The notes under the pieces: model-generated
Databases searched by the model: none
Seen by the model: only the letters and a program-made list of their open reading frames with translations
What the model was told of the DNA's origin: nothing
Shown: piece after piece, positions 33,086-44,384 of the stretch
How the letters are laid out: each line of letters opens with the position of its first letter
Numbering within the stretch: the first letter of the stretch is position 1
Assembly: GCA_961205875.1 (NCBI GenBank)
Contig: OY540817.1
Location: 11,753,001-11,817,000 of the forward strand
Reading direction: 5' to 3'
DNA length: 64,000 bases
Source of the DNA: Sialis fuliginosa
Taxonomy: Eukaryota; Arthropoda; Insecta; Megaloptera; Sialidae
Program-made: the position numbers and the translations under genes

Positions 33086-34439
33086 ATTGCAGCCGCATTC
33101 AACAGCCTCTCTACTGTCAATTACCAACAGATTTGAAGTGAGTGTCACATAGGCGCTGTTATCTCTGTTACAGTTGACAGAACAATTATAATTTATATAT
33201 AAATAGATAGTGCTTAATAATTCATTTGATATTCAGCTCGCTACGAATAACTATTGCACATTTAAATGTGATTTGGGCTTGATTAACAAATTTAATGGGG
33301 TGTTTTTAAATTCCCTGCATGTATGTTGATCATAGATTTAACTTTTGGGTTGACAGTTTTCAATAATTTAGCGTAAATGTTATTTGTTTGTTTGTATAGT
33401 TGTAATATAGATAGATAGAGTGTACTCGCAAAGTAATATTCATTACTGTCGGTGAATTTACTTCTCATATTTCCCAAGTTACGGGTCTTTAACTTACGGC
33501 ACTTGGGATATACATGCATTTTTAATTACAACCATCCCTCGAATTTGTTGAGATAAGTCTCTTTGATGTTACCGTCTGATCATATTATAAAATAAGTGTT
33601 TGAGAGTTATAGCATACGTAAAAATAGTAATAATTATTTCTACATAAAACATCAAAAAGGATAAAATAATATTGGATATAGATTATATATTATTATTATT
33701 ATTTATTATTATTTAATTTCCAAATCCAATATACAGTATTTTTTCCATTTAAGATATCAAAGTTGCCCCCACCCCCCACCCCCTTTGACACCCTATATAT
33801 AATGTGCATTATGCATAAATAAACGATTATTTATATTTGCATTGATTCCGTGCACTGTAACATGGAACGAAACATTAATCACAACTAAAAATGTAAGTAC
33901 AATTTATACTTCTTATACTGAGTTATTAACAATATATTTTATATTTTGACGTTATATAAAAAGAAATAGTGAATTGTGGTTAGAACAGAAATTGGATAAA
34001 ACGAAACTGGTCGAAAAAAAAGTATTTGTATTTTATAAAAGTGTTCAGTAGACTAAAAAATGAACACCGCCGTCGATCTAAAGTATTTGATATAAATGGG
34101 CGATTTTACGGATAAGAACCTCTATATTTCACCATTCATGTTTTATACCGGGCGGTATTATGATACATATAAAATGGTCGTTATATGCTCTGGTGTATAT
34201 AAGAATGTGTGTACAGAGGAAGAAGCTTATATAAATATTATACAACATCATGATTTAGGAGGTAACATCAACTACAAACAAACTTATGAACCAGCAGTCT
34301 TGAAACTGTTTTTATTGAAGTACCAATTTTTTATGGTATTTTATTTGAACCATTAAAAAAGAAATACATTTAGCTATTATTATTATTAGCTTCGGTATTG
34401 CTTTAATTATTTATATAAAAAAAGTTTATATTTACTAAG
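33086..34439. other. AT-rich intronic sequence with unassigned frames
   Basis: ATT repeats at 33688-33716 and a C-rich run at 33768-33784. A frame at 34096-34356 (86 codons, KMVVICSGVYKNVC) is mixed in composition but unrecognised; being 450 bp upstream of the THAP relic, it might be debris of the same element. Confidence 0.35.
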
Positions 34440-34565
34440 TAATTATTAATAATCCTTTAAAACGAAACTTTCGGTGAGACACTCGTCGAGACATAAATAA
34501 AAATAAATTTCATCTCGATCTCGCCTCGTTCAAATTTAAGGCTCTCTCGTATCGGCGTGCAGTCC
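34440..34565 (-). repeat. CGAGAC-rich repeat family K, inverted copy
   Basis: GGTGAGACACTCGTCGAGAC, CATCTCGATCTCGCCTCG and the terminal ATCGGCGTGCAGTCC are the inverse of the family K copy starting at 30463. Confidence 0.65.
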
Positions 34566-34810
34566 TAGTTAGTTTTGTTATCTCAAAAGCACTCTACGAT
34601 CATTAATGTACTACATATTTTGGTAACAAAATAAGAATATCGACCAGTTGTGTTAGTCCATGGTGGAAAGATTACAAGGTGAGCTCGATAAACAAATGAC
34701 ATCTACTATTGTGACGTCACGTGAAGTACTTTATGTGTCAGATGGAAAATTCGTGTATTGTTGTTGTGTAGAATTCGCTTTGATATATGGTGAAAAGTAA
34801 ATAATATAGA

Positions 34811-35685
34811 ATGCCGGGTGTTTATTGTGCAGTGGAAAATTATAAAACTTCAAGTTATCTTAATAAGAAAAAGGATTCTGAACATATTAAGTTTTTGTTA
34901 ATTCCCAAAAATAGAGAAGTGCGTGAATTGTGGTTGAAAGCATGCGGGACTAAAAATATCAATAAGGTACTGTCACCAGTCTTAGATCATACCCTAGTGC
35001 TGGATTCTTGTTTAATTAAATGTACTAAATTAGAAATGTTTGTTGATATTTGATTACATACTGTCATTATTGAATCATAATCTATAAACACTTGACTGTA
35101 AAACAGCTTAATTTGATGACAATCGGCTAATTTAAAGTAATTATTAGTGTAATCTATTTATTAATTATTATATTATCATAGCATCTGCTTTACATTGTTT
35201 CACATTTTACGATTCTTTATATTTTATATCTTTTGTATCTTTTATAATCATTAGCAAGTGTCCTTCTCTGGATGCCCATTATTGGTTTTATTTTATCCAT
35301 TACTGGAGAAAAAACATAAGCAAAATAAAAAGCTATAATTTAAAAATGAAACTATATTTGCGGACTTTGGTAATTAAACTGATTTAATAAAGAGGTACCT
35401 ACTAGTTTTTAGTAACATTAGTTCATGAGAATTATAAAAGTCGATCAATCTCAAAAAACAGTATACATATCTTGCTATTAAAGCGTCCAAGACTTGTGCC
35501 AATACCTTATAAAGTCAAACAGAGTTTGCTCGCTGAATTTTACTGACAAAGATTGGCGACTCAAATATATTATTTTGAATAATCCTATCATCAAGAGGTT
35601 ACTAAATCCAAATGCTTTGCTTTCAATACAACTTTTAGATTTAGAAAAAGGGTTTTTTAAAATTAATTTAAATAGTTTAAGTTAA
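34811..35685 (+). pseudogene. Decayed two-exon THAP zinc-finger domain (transposon-derived)
   Basis: Exon 1 (34811-34966) starts MPGVYCAVENY and continues IKFLLIPKNREVRELWLKAC, the first half of a THAP domain. It ends AATAAG|GTACTG. Exon 2 (from about 35515) reads SNRVCSLNFTDKDW and later KRLLNPNAL, the second half, including the family's VCSxHF and LxPxAvP segments. Joined at K|S the frame is kept and the spacing fits a THAP domain. The C2CH zinc ligands are damaged: the second Cys is Tyr and the His of CSxHF is Asn, each one base change away. The acceptor (TATAAAG) is weak. Intron sequence recurs at 30185-30370 and 44385-44760, so this is a repeated, probably P-element- or other THAP-transposon-derived relic rather than a host gene. 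No catalytic domain was found. Confidence 0.7.
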
Positions 35686-36069
35686 GCATACGCTATGATT
35701 TCTTAAAAGTCAATGTAATAACATTAACATACCTGAAAAAGCTAAGCAATCATTTTTTAGATGCAGATTATATTTTAGATTACGTAAATTAAATAAGTAG
35801 CTAATGTATCATAAATCTCAAAAAAGAAAATTTATTAAAACTATAACATAAAAACAACACTTGTTCTTTTCATTTATATAAACGATTATCATTTTATTTT
35901 TCAGTTTGCACTGACAATTATGGTTACTTCATTACTATCTAGTATAGGTTCTTTCTCTGGAGTTTTTATTACAAATTTAGATTCTTCTAAGCGGTTTCTA
36001 TTACGTCTTCATTTGCTTCTTTTAAATCTACATCGATTTATAATATTTTAATTAAAACTAGAATATAAA
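35686..36069. other. AT-rich sequence downstream of the THAP relic
   Basis: An acceptor-like ATTTTTCAG at about 35905 precedes a 50-codon open stretch without recognisable domain. It could be more of the same element, but this is unsupported. Confidence 0.35.
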
Positions 36070-36300
36070 ATACCGGTATGGAGAACCATACATGACTTCC
36101 ATGTTCTATAATATCTTTTTAAATAATTTTTAATATATGAAAAATTTAATAGGAATTTGTCAGATATAAAACTCACCTTTGTATTAAAAATATTAGTCCT
36201 ATAATGCCCTAATGTTAAAAATATAATACATATTCGTAGAATAACTAATTTGACACTTTAATTTAGTTGCATTTGTTTCCAAGGCAACATGAATTCTGCA
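36070..36300 (+). repeat. Repeat family B, 5' fragment
   Basis: CGGTATGGAGAACCATACATG, ACTTCCATGTTCT, AATTTGTCAGATATAAAACT and TTTCCAAGGCAACATGAATT are colinear with the start of 24184-24965, then similarity ends. Confidence 0.8.
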
Positions 36301-36864
36301 ATTTCGATGACGTCACAACATTCAAGGTCAGAGCTGTCAATCTTACCTTGTATATTTGTATCATGGTGTTAGTCTGGTTGGTTTCTGAACGATACAATAA
36401 TTGATAAATGTTTCGAAATCCCTGATAAACGAGTGTTTTTACAGTGTTCAGTCATGAAAGTTTTTCTTCTGTAATAGAATTTAGTTTGAAACAGATCATA
36501 GTAACATCTGGTAAATTAAATAAAACTTGTTTCCTGGTAACTTTGAGAGCTGTATACAACACAAATCCAATAATAGACTTACTGTTTATTAGAGAACTTA
36601 TATCACGTTGGTATATTGTTGTTACTTTGGAGATATAATCACGTTAAAAGCTTCTAGATATAATGGCTCTGTTTACTTCGAATCGATAAATATCATTAGG
36701 TGGGAGTATCAGTTTATAACTTTTGATAATTGGTAATACAATAATTAGTATAATTTTATTTCTAAGTCATGTAGTAGCTCAAACTACTAAGCCTATTTAA
36801 CGAATAATCTAAAAAAAGATTTGTAAATTCAAATGGAAAATAAAAAATAAATTTGTTTGTTTAT
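36301..36864. other. AT-rich intronic sequence, nothing recognised
   Basis: A 64-codon frame at 36444-36638 carries no domain. Confidence 0.45.
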
Positions 36865-37155
36865 AGGGTTCCGTTGATACCCTATTAATCTCACTTTGTC
36901 GTCCTTCCGTCCGTCATAACTAAATAGATAGAAAATTGAAATTTTATGAAAAGTTATGACTCCCAAACAAAGGTGTAAAAATGTTGGGAATTTTTTATCA
37001 GAGATAATTACAGCTAGTAAAATTGTATTTTGTATTTGCCCTCTCTTCCATCTATCACGGTAACAACTGGTTAAAAAATCTGAAGAAAAAAACAACATTT
37101 TATAGAAAGGTATGGTATCCACGTCCCTTAATAGCTAACATACGTATGGAACCCT
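36865..37155 (+). mobile_element. Repeat family E copy (AGGGTTCCG ends)
   Basis: AGGGTTCCGTTGATACCC then TCACTTTGTCGTCCTTCCG at the left; GGTATCCACG and CGTATGGAACCCT at the right. 291 bp, non-coding, both ends present. Confidence 0.75.
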
Positions 37156-38866
37156 AACAAATTAAACACTTACTCTCGACTGTCTGTGAAGTATGGGGAT
37201 ACAAGATGGATGGAGAAGTTACTAATGGGTCGATCGTAATAGGATATGACAAGAAGGCTGTATTCAGAGGGGATTAATAAGGGTTGGAGCGAATGGACTT
37301 CGAAAATCACTCACGCGCTTAGCTCTTTTTCATTCATGAAAATACTAAATCGACATTTAGGTTTTTACTGTTTAGAAGCCAAACTTGATACTTTTTGAAA
37401 ATACAGTAGGATTACTTTACGTTACGTGGTGCGATTTTCATGCAAATTCAGGGATTCCCCGTTTCGGCGAGTGGAACATCTAATGTAAGCTAAAAATTCA
37501 AAGAATTTAAATAATAAAGTTGTATTTTTAGATAGTGATGTAAATTCTGATGAAAAAATATAAAAAATATTGTTACTTTTCCATAAAGTTAAATATATAA
37601 AATTGAATATTTTATTTTAAGTTTTACATCAATTTCTTTCAGATTTTCAAACTAATTTTTAATGTGTTTTTCTAGACATTCTCTTTTTCGTAAATTTTTA
37701 TAAACTTTTTACTCGATTTTCAACTTATTTTATTTGATTGACCCTAATTTTACAATATAAGCAATATGTCTTTTTTAAGTGATTTTTTATATGCGATTTG
37801 CTGTGGAACGTATCTACCGTGTAAAAAGAGGTATAAATCGATAATGGGACGTTTCATATTCGTAAATAAGGCAAAATAAAAAAAAATGTTTTTATACATG
37901 GATATTTACTTAAAATTAAATATATGCAAATAAAATGAAGAAATTATATTTGGCTAGGCTATTGTGATTGAAGTAACTCGGATATGTGTTTTGACAGGCG
38001 ACAGAGAATAATTTATGCCGCATTGTTTTGCGTGGAATAATTGTAGGTTTACTTAATGATAAACGTTATATAATTTGACATTAATTTTACATACAAGTAT
38101 GTTGTTTACACTAACAGTAAAATTCTACTGCGGTCGTATGTATTTTTACTTGGTATCGATTTTATATAAAAACAATCGTTAAAATGCTAAAATTGAGGTG
38201 ATAACAATAAATAATAACAGTAATTTGAATATGATAATAGTTGTTTGTTATCATAGCTATTGTATTTTATGTTTTAATTACAAGAGAAATCGAGAAATTG
38301 GTTTTGGATGTTTATGTATATTGGTTTTATTTCCTTGAGTAGAGAAGATTGTTTATTTTAATTGCAGAATAAAATTGTTATTTTGTTATTCCAATTATTT
38401 TAGCTGTATAATTTTATTTTAGGTCTTAAAATTTTATTTCATCGTGAATTTGATAATTTGATATTGATTTTACGCTGTAAGGCTTTCGCGGTGACCTATG
38501 ATTGTCAATTATTTTTATCAATGATTTATCGCATATTACTGATATTTTAAGGATTATTTTGTGTGTGTAGATTTTACACCTAAATAATTATTTTTATTTT
38601 GAACATTTTGTTTCTTTTTGCTATAACATCCAACATTATTGATTAAATATCATGTATGGATGAAAAAGTTTAAAATGACCTGGAAATGCATTTATGATTA
38701 GTTCTAGTTATTACCTAAATAAAAAGAATACAATATAAACATTATATAAATGCATAATTTGTAAAATAGCAATTTTTTGTACTCTTTATATTTTTACGCA
38801 ACTATATTAACCTATTTTCGATAGAATTTTTTTTCCTAATTACTCATTGAAAAAAATCAACTGTAT
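37156..38866. other. AT-rich intronic sequence with a short GC-richer patch
   Basis: 37160-37320 (GAAGTATGGGGATACAAGATG, AGAGGGGATTAATAAGGG) is less AT-rich but has no sustained frame. The rest, to 38866, is very AT-rich and shows nothing. Confidence 0.4.
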
Positions 38867-39430
38867 TAGAGTTGAGCGTGTAAGTAATTTTTGCTCACGA
38901 TCACACACGCTCACGGGAGAAAATTTTTTAGTCACGTCCGCTCACTCACGGTTACAAAAAAAAGTATTCACGATCACACACGCTCTCGAATTCTATTTTT
39001 ACTCACGCACGGCGGGTCACGCTCGTAACATGATTTAATGTAATTGTTGTAAATAAAATTTTGAAATTATGAAAATTAATGCTTTTTACATGCAATATAT
39101 TATGTGTATATTTTATATTCATATTATTTCTTCTAAACTGTATTTCTAGTACAAATATCTTTTTTGGTGGCAATACTGAAAGTGCTTCTAAAAATGACAT
39201 TTATTTTTTATACTGTATATATTGTCTAAATTAATTTTAAAAAATTATTATATCTATGCATTATTAGTTCAGATATTAAAAAAGGATAAAATAAGTTTAT
39301 TAAAAAATTATCTTCAAAATATACTCACGGACTCACGCACGATTGTTTTAATTTGATTTTCAATCATGCACGCTCATGATTCAAGATTTGAAAATCGCAC
39401 ACGCTTGGCTGTGACCCGCGCCCAGCTCTA
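38867..39430. mobile_element. hAT-like element with CTCACGCACG repeats
   Basis: Left TAGAGTTGAGCGTG, right CGCGCCCAGCTCTA, inverse of TAGAGCTGGGCG. Subterminal CTCACGATCACACACGCTC-type motifs are repeated at both ends (38895-39030; 39325-39400 inverse-like CACGCACG, CACACGC). The flanking 8-mers do not match well, so the insertion is old. Confidence 0.65.
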
Positions 39431-40419
39431 AAATCTTTTTTTTCAATCTCTATAGATATCTAATTGATTTTACAAGGTTCATGACAATATATTCGCATGT
39501 TGTTAACTTTAGTATTTTTTCTTAAACATCCTGGAGCTTTTGCTTGATATTTGATTGAAAAAAGGCATTCAAAGAAATTTTCAATGGATACAATAAATAT
39601 TTTTAAATAGCTATATATCTAACACAACACGACAAAAAGAAGCCAATATTCGAACGTGAATTTTGTAAAAATCAATCACTGCCATAAAGAAGACTGTCTC
39701 AGAGTTGAAGTCGTATGTCAACACACTGGTAATGTAAAATCACAAAAACTATTTGCTGTTCTTTGAACCGATTCTAAATCTGTAAATAAGCAGCAGTGAC
39801 AGCAACGCTGCCACCTAGCGTTCGGGCCCAGAAGAAATCTGTGTATGAATAATGGAACGTGACAACCGCGTTGGCAAACAACCAATAATCGTACTGCTTT
39901 ACAAACAGTCGATAAATATTTGTTGTCGAAAGCTACAACACGCTTTAACCTTCCACGGGCTCGTTTTTGTGGTTTTAAAAAAACAATGTTTCTAAAGTAA
40001 GGACGGGTAGGTTTTAAAATGGATAGTTCTGAATAAAGGGTGTAAATAAAAAGTATTTTTAATCAATTTCAAAAAAGGAGAAGGTTTCTCGATTCAATCG
40101 ATATTTATTTTGTATGTATAACACTGATTTGGGCGATTTTGTTTGTTTGTATATTCCCGAGGTGGTCCTATTAATTTTTATAAAAATCTGACCATGGTCT
40201 TCTTAAATACTCTACTCAAAAAGGGAAAAAATAAAATAAAAATAATATCGACTTCAAAAAAACTCTAAAAACACTATACTAAAAAGTCTATAATAATTAA
40301 ATTTTACAGTTTTTGAAGTAAGTACCAAACCAATAAAAAACTTAAAAAAAGAAAACCGACCTACAAAACTGTTAAATTTAATTATTATATACTGTTTACT
40401 GTTTTATACTTTTCATTAC
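39431..40419. other. AT-rich intronic sequence
   Basis: A GC-richer 39790-39960 patch (AACGCTGCCACCTAGCG) with no frame. Nothing else is recognised. Confidence 0.4.
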
Positions 40420-41065
40420 GAAGTTATTGTAATCGGTCCGAAAATCAAAATAATTTTGTTTAACATATTTGTATGTTTCAAGGTCACTTTAGTATATTTA
40501 CACTATTTAAAAAAAATGTATGTAGGTATGTACGTACGTATGTGCATGTCATTTTTTGCGTGTACGAAATCTCGCAAATAAAAAATGCTATTGACTTCGT
40601 TGGGGTGCAAATCGAAATGTCTTGACATGAATATGATCTAGAAGAAAGGATTTTTCGTAATTCAATCCCTACGGGGGAAAAAAGGAGTGTAAAAGTTTTT
40701 TTTTGGTCGGATTTACTTGAAGCTTAGCATAAATATTCTACAATACAAATATGGTAATGAAACATGTATTTCAGTATGTGTATGTGCCTAAACAGCCATT
40801 GGAGGGGTGAAAACCACCCTAAAAATTTTAATTACATTCAAATTGTCAGATTAGTTATTCTAAAAATGTGTGTTATATTATCATTCATAATACATAGAGG
40901 TGGGATTTATTTCTGACAAATTCCATTACATATTAAAAAAATTATTCACATAAACTATATGGAAACAATAAATAATCAGTAGTGAAGTATTTATAGTCAT
41001 ACAATGTTGGTTGTGTGGCCCTCAAGGGTCGAACCCACGGCTTGTTTTTTTTTGAAGTCATAAGT
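40420..41065 (-). mobile_element. hAT-type family A, inverted copy carrying a family B insert
   Basis: Inverse of 480-930: TTATTGTAATCGGTCCGA, TCGCAAATAAAAAATGC, GTCTTGACATGAATATGATC, AATTCAATCCCTACGGGG and finally CTCAAGGGTCGAACCCACGG with CTTGTTT. A family B piece lies inside (40785-40960). Both TIRs are lost. Confidence 0.8.
40785..40960 (-). repeat. Repeat family B fragment within family A
   Basis: GTGCCTAAACAGCCATTGGA, GGGGTGAAAACCACCCT and TCAGATTAGTTATTCT match 25800-25935; TTTCTGACAAATTCC matches the inverse of 36150-36165. Confidence 0.75.
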
Positions 41066-41577
41066 TTTTTTACAATAGTGAGGTACTTAATAAGTGACAA
41101 TATTGACGATATTGTTTACTTACACAAATACGTTTAAAATTGAATTAAAGTATTTGCTGTATAAACTTTCAAAGTTTATTTATCACAAAATTCGTTTTGT
41201 GGACTTGCAACAAACAAATATTCGCGTCACGATATGCTGGTTTTATGGAATTTGGAATATGGCTTATCTACATACGAGGAAATTAGGTTTATTTTAGGTT
41301 TCGTAATTTCTATTTTTTTGAATTTAAACCTTGGGCTTTCTTGAATACTCGTCTCGTCAAAATGTAAGCTCTAATTTTCAGCTGTTGTATTCAGCATACA
41401 TTATAATAATTAATTAAAAATCTGGCAATCGAAGAAAAGTCTACGAAAAACTTTCTTATGTATTTTGAAGTTTAAGAGAATACTTTTATTTTTTTGAGTG
41501 CCGGGCACTCGCGTTGTGATGTGTAAAAAACATTTGTCCATAATTTATTCAGCGCATTAAAATGATCTGTGATTAAT
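41066..41577. other. AT-rich intronic sequence, nothing recognised
   Basis: No repeat or gene recognised, apart from a weak family K trace (CTCGTCTCGTC at about 41348). Confidence 0.4.
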
Positions 41578-42376
41578 GTACTCACAAGGGGAAGCAACAG
41601 CACGGTTAATGAGAATTTCAATGAGCTTGTGGTATGTCAAACTAGAGCAAAAATAAAAAGACACGTGTCCAACAATTTGATCTCATAGGCCTTAATTACA
41701 AAGATAATTAACTTTGAAAATTTGTGTATTCAATATAACCGTGTATTATGTTCGCTCGAAATATAAGTGTGTTGGCCCTACGGTCAACGCGCTGGCGTTG
41801 GTTTTAAGATTTTGATTTTAATTTTTATTTACAATTATTTTTTATTTTTTTGTACACATTACCTCTCCCACTTGCGTAAAAATCGATAAATTATACATAA
41901 ATAAATCATATATTATTATTGACAATAGATGTTTGTGGTTTCTTTCAAGTTTGTTTTTTATTAAAACTTTTCAATTTATTAATTAAAAACTAATGAGTTG
42001 TGTCAATAATAAATTAAATTTTCATTGTCAATAATAATATATGTTTTATTTATGTCTAATTTATCGATTTTTACGCAAGTGGGAGAGGTAATGTGTACAA
42101 AAAAATACAAAATAATTGTAAATAAAAATTAAAATCAAAATCTTAAAACCAGGCGAGACGCCAGCGCGTTGACCGTAGGGCCAACACACTTATATTTCGA
42201 GCGAACATAATACACGGTTATATTGAATACACAAATTTTCAAAGTTAATTATCTTTATAATTAAGGCCTATGAGATCAAATTGTTGGACACGTGTCTTTT
42301 TATTTTTGCTCTAGTTTGACATACCACAAACTCATTGAAATTCTCATTAACCGTGCTGTTGCTTCCTCTTGTCAGT
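41578..42376. repeat. ~800-bp near-perfect inverted repeat (350-bp arms)
   Basis: The arms 41578-41926 and 42024-42376 are almost identical in inverse orientation: GAAGCAACAGCACGGTTAAT with its inverse; TAGAGCAAAAATAAAAAGAC; CCTACGGTCAACGCGCTGGC; CCTCTCCCACTTGCGTAAAA. The main difference is a 6-bp indel around CTGGCG (about 41793 versus 42155). The spacer is about 97 bp. No frame, no TIR-like motif at the outer ends. Identity far above that of the other inverted repeats indicates a young or gene-converted structure. Confidence 0.92.
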
Positions 42377-42626
42377 ATTTAAATATGAAAACCGATTTCA
42401 TGTAGTACGAGTGTATCCCGTTACTGAGATAATGTAGGTTGAAAATAAACTTTATACGGTGCGTAGCCCGCATTTTATATTAAAAATATTCTAGTTTTTG
42501 CAGTTATTGAACTGTACAAAACGTACATATAAAGTTTTGATATATTTCTTATAGTTTATTGACTTGCGTAGATAATTTATTATTGCTCAATTTTTTTAGC
42601 GATAGCGTGATCATATGTATTTTGTA

Positions 42627-42812
42627 AGGGTCGATCCAGACTATCGTGCCGGTCTCGGTCCGATCTCGCTCCAGTTAAATATTCAGTGTAGTAATACTGT
42701 ATCGAGAACTGAGCGATACCTATAGTGTGAATGATTTAATTGTTTATTGTATATTTATATTTAATTGAAGTGAGACCGGACCGGGACCGGTACGATAGTC
42801 TGGACCGACCCT
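42627..42812 (-). mobile_element. 186-bp MITE with ~30-bp inverted ends (pair member 2)
   Basis: AGGGTCGATCCAGACTATCG then TGCCGGTCTC at the left; GGTACGATAGTCTGG and ACCGACCCT at the right. Interior (AATATTCAGTGTAGTAATAC, GAGCGATACCTATAGTGTG) is the inverse of 29860-30049. Confidence 0.88.
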
Positions 42813-42876
42813 AATACTTCTGAGATTTCAAAGAACACGTTGGTGCAGGTTTAATCAAAATCGGTCCAGTAGTTTT

Positions 42877-42960
42877 AAGTTACTTAAACTAAAATTATAT
42901 TTTTTTAGTTTAAGTAACTAAGGAACCACAGTTTATACGTTTTCCAGTAGTTTTAAAAAT
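42877..42960 (+). repeat. Hammerhead-family hairpin that has lost its core
   Basis: AAGTTACTTAAACTAAAA and TTTTAGTTTAAGTAACT form a near-perfect hairpin, followed by AAGGAACCACAGTTTATACG and TTTTCCAGTAGT, the 3' end of the 9010-9155 element. The CTGATGA...GAAA centre is missing, so this looks like a deletion derivative. Confidence 0.65.
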
Positions 42961-42984
42961 TTTATATATTGAATTGGACAGAAA

Positions 42985-43258
42985 CAGTGTTCTCGTTTAA
43001 CAAATTTCACTCTCGCCTAAGATTATATGCTCTACCGCTCGTAAAAATGTTTAAACATCAATAATATGTGATTCATAATTTACAACTTTCTTTTGATTCT
43101 TATAGCACCCTTATGAGGCATTTTTCTTCAGTTTTCATCTATCAGTTTTAAGATTCTGGAAATTTAATTCTAAACATATAAGTTAAATTTAAAATTTCGT
43201 AGCACTGTTTAAGGGTCTTTTGACACATTTCATGTGTCACCCCGTTTGAGAATCACTG
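42985..43258. mobile_element. Possible decayed hAT (one clear end)
   Basis: CCCGTTTGAGAATCACTG ending at 43258 is the inverse of a CAGTGATTCTCAAACGGG hAT end. CAGTGTTCTCGTTT at 42985 is the only candidate partner and is a poor match; there is no target duplication. Confidence 0.3.
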
Positions 43259-44384
43259 CTATGGCTGTTTGAATCAATAGAAATATGTGAACATAATACT
43301 TTCGCAAGGGAAATTCAATACTTTTTTTAAGAGTCCATCAAAATTAGTTTGCTTAGGGTAGAAAATAAGGTAAAGCCACTCCTGTAAACAGACCTATATA
43401 TTTAATTAAAATGATTAAAATATAGACACAGCATAACAGAATTGGTCCTTAGCAAACACAGTGCTACCAACTTTACATAAATTACGTACGTAAAACCAAG
43501 AAAGCGTCGCGACGTTGGGATGAAAGGGAGGACATGATGGTGGTGTGGGGGTTAATGAGAGAAAGAGAGAGAGTGACATGGGCGTTGGTATGAGATGGTA
43601 TCGACGTTCAGGAGAGTGCTTCTGTACACGTAACAGGCAAACATACTTCGTTTTGATTGAATATCAAATCTTAATATCTAGTGAAACGCATTAATGGGAA
43701 AAGTGTGTTTCCGCGTTCCGCTGAACCCATTGGCGCCGCGCTATTGTACGGGGATAATGAGGTTTTATGACCGAACACCGAGTTAAAAAGTAAAATTGAA
43801 AATTTATACGTGTTTCGGTAAAGTGAAGTCATGTTTGGCAATTAGCTGATTTTTATTTCTATTTCTGGACAAAATATGAAGATGATATATAATATAGAGC
43901 GAATAACCTTTTCTTTTTGAAAAGTTTTGTTATTTTTTTAATAGCTATCATATTTTATATATACGAATTAAACTTCAGGTTTTTATTTTGTTGTTGAATA
44001 GGTAGAATCTGGTTCATAAGATATCTAAAATTAAAACTTCATTTGAAATGTTTCTCTGTCGAATCGAATACTATGTATTTATTGACGTAATTCTTAATTG
44101 AAAGTGACTTCTGTTTATTTGTTTTTATAAGATCTAGAGAATTAGTGTTTCTAAAAATATAATACATTAAAAATAATCATTTGTTTGTCTTCCATTAAAA
44201 TTTGAATGAATTATGTGTATTACTACTGTAATGTATTAGATTAGTTTCGATAAAAATTCCCGTACTAGATTTTTTTTATGAATTACTTATATCAATTACA
44301 TTTAAAAGTTGCTTTAATTATTGCTGATACCAATCAATTAAAACAATTTATATACCAAACTTCGCAAATATAGTTTTTTTTTCA
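43259..44384. other. Intronic sequence with a GC-rich island (43480-43760)
   Basis: 43480-43760 stands out: AAGCGTCGCGACGTTGGG, a GA-rich run at 43558-43575, and TTCCGCGTTCCGCTGAACCC with GGCGCCGCGC. It has no repeat copy in the window and no open frame. A regulatory element or internal promoter is conceivable. The rest is AT-rich. Confidence 0.4.

Noticed and set aside
34096-34356. 86-codon frame upstream of the THAP relic
   Set aside because: No domain recognised; only proximity suggests a link.
30463-34565. Family K ends in inverse orientation as TIRs of a 4.1-kb element
   Set aside because: Flanks do not match and a third solo copy starts at 63838, so two independent copies are simpler.
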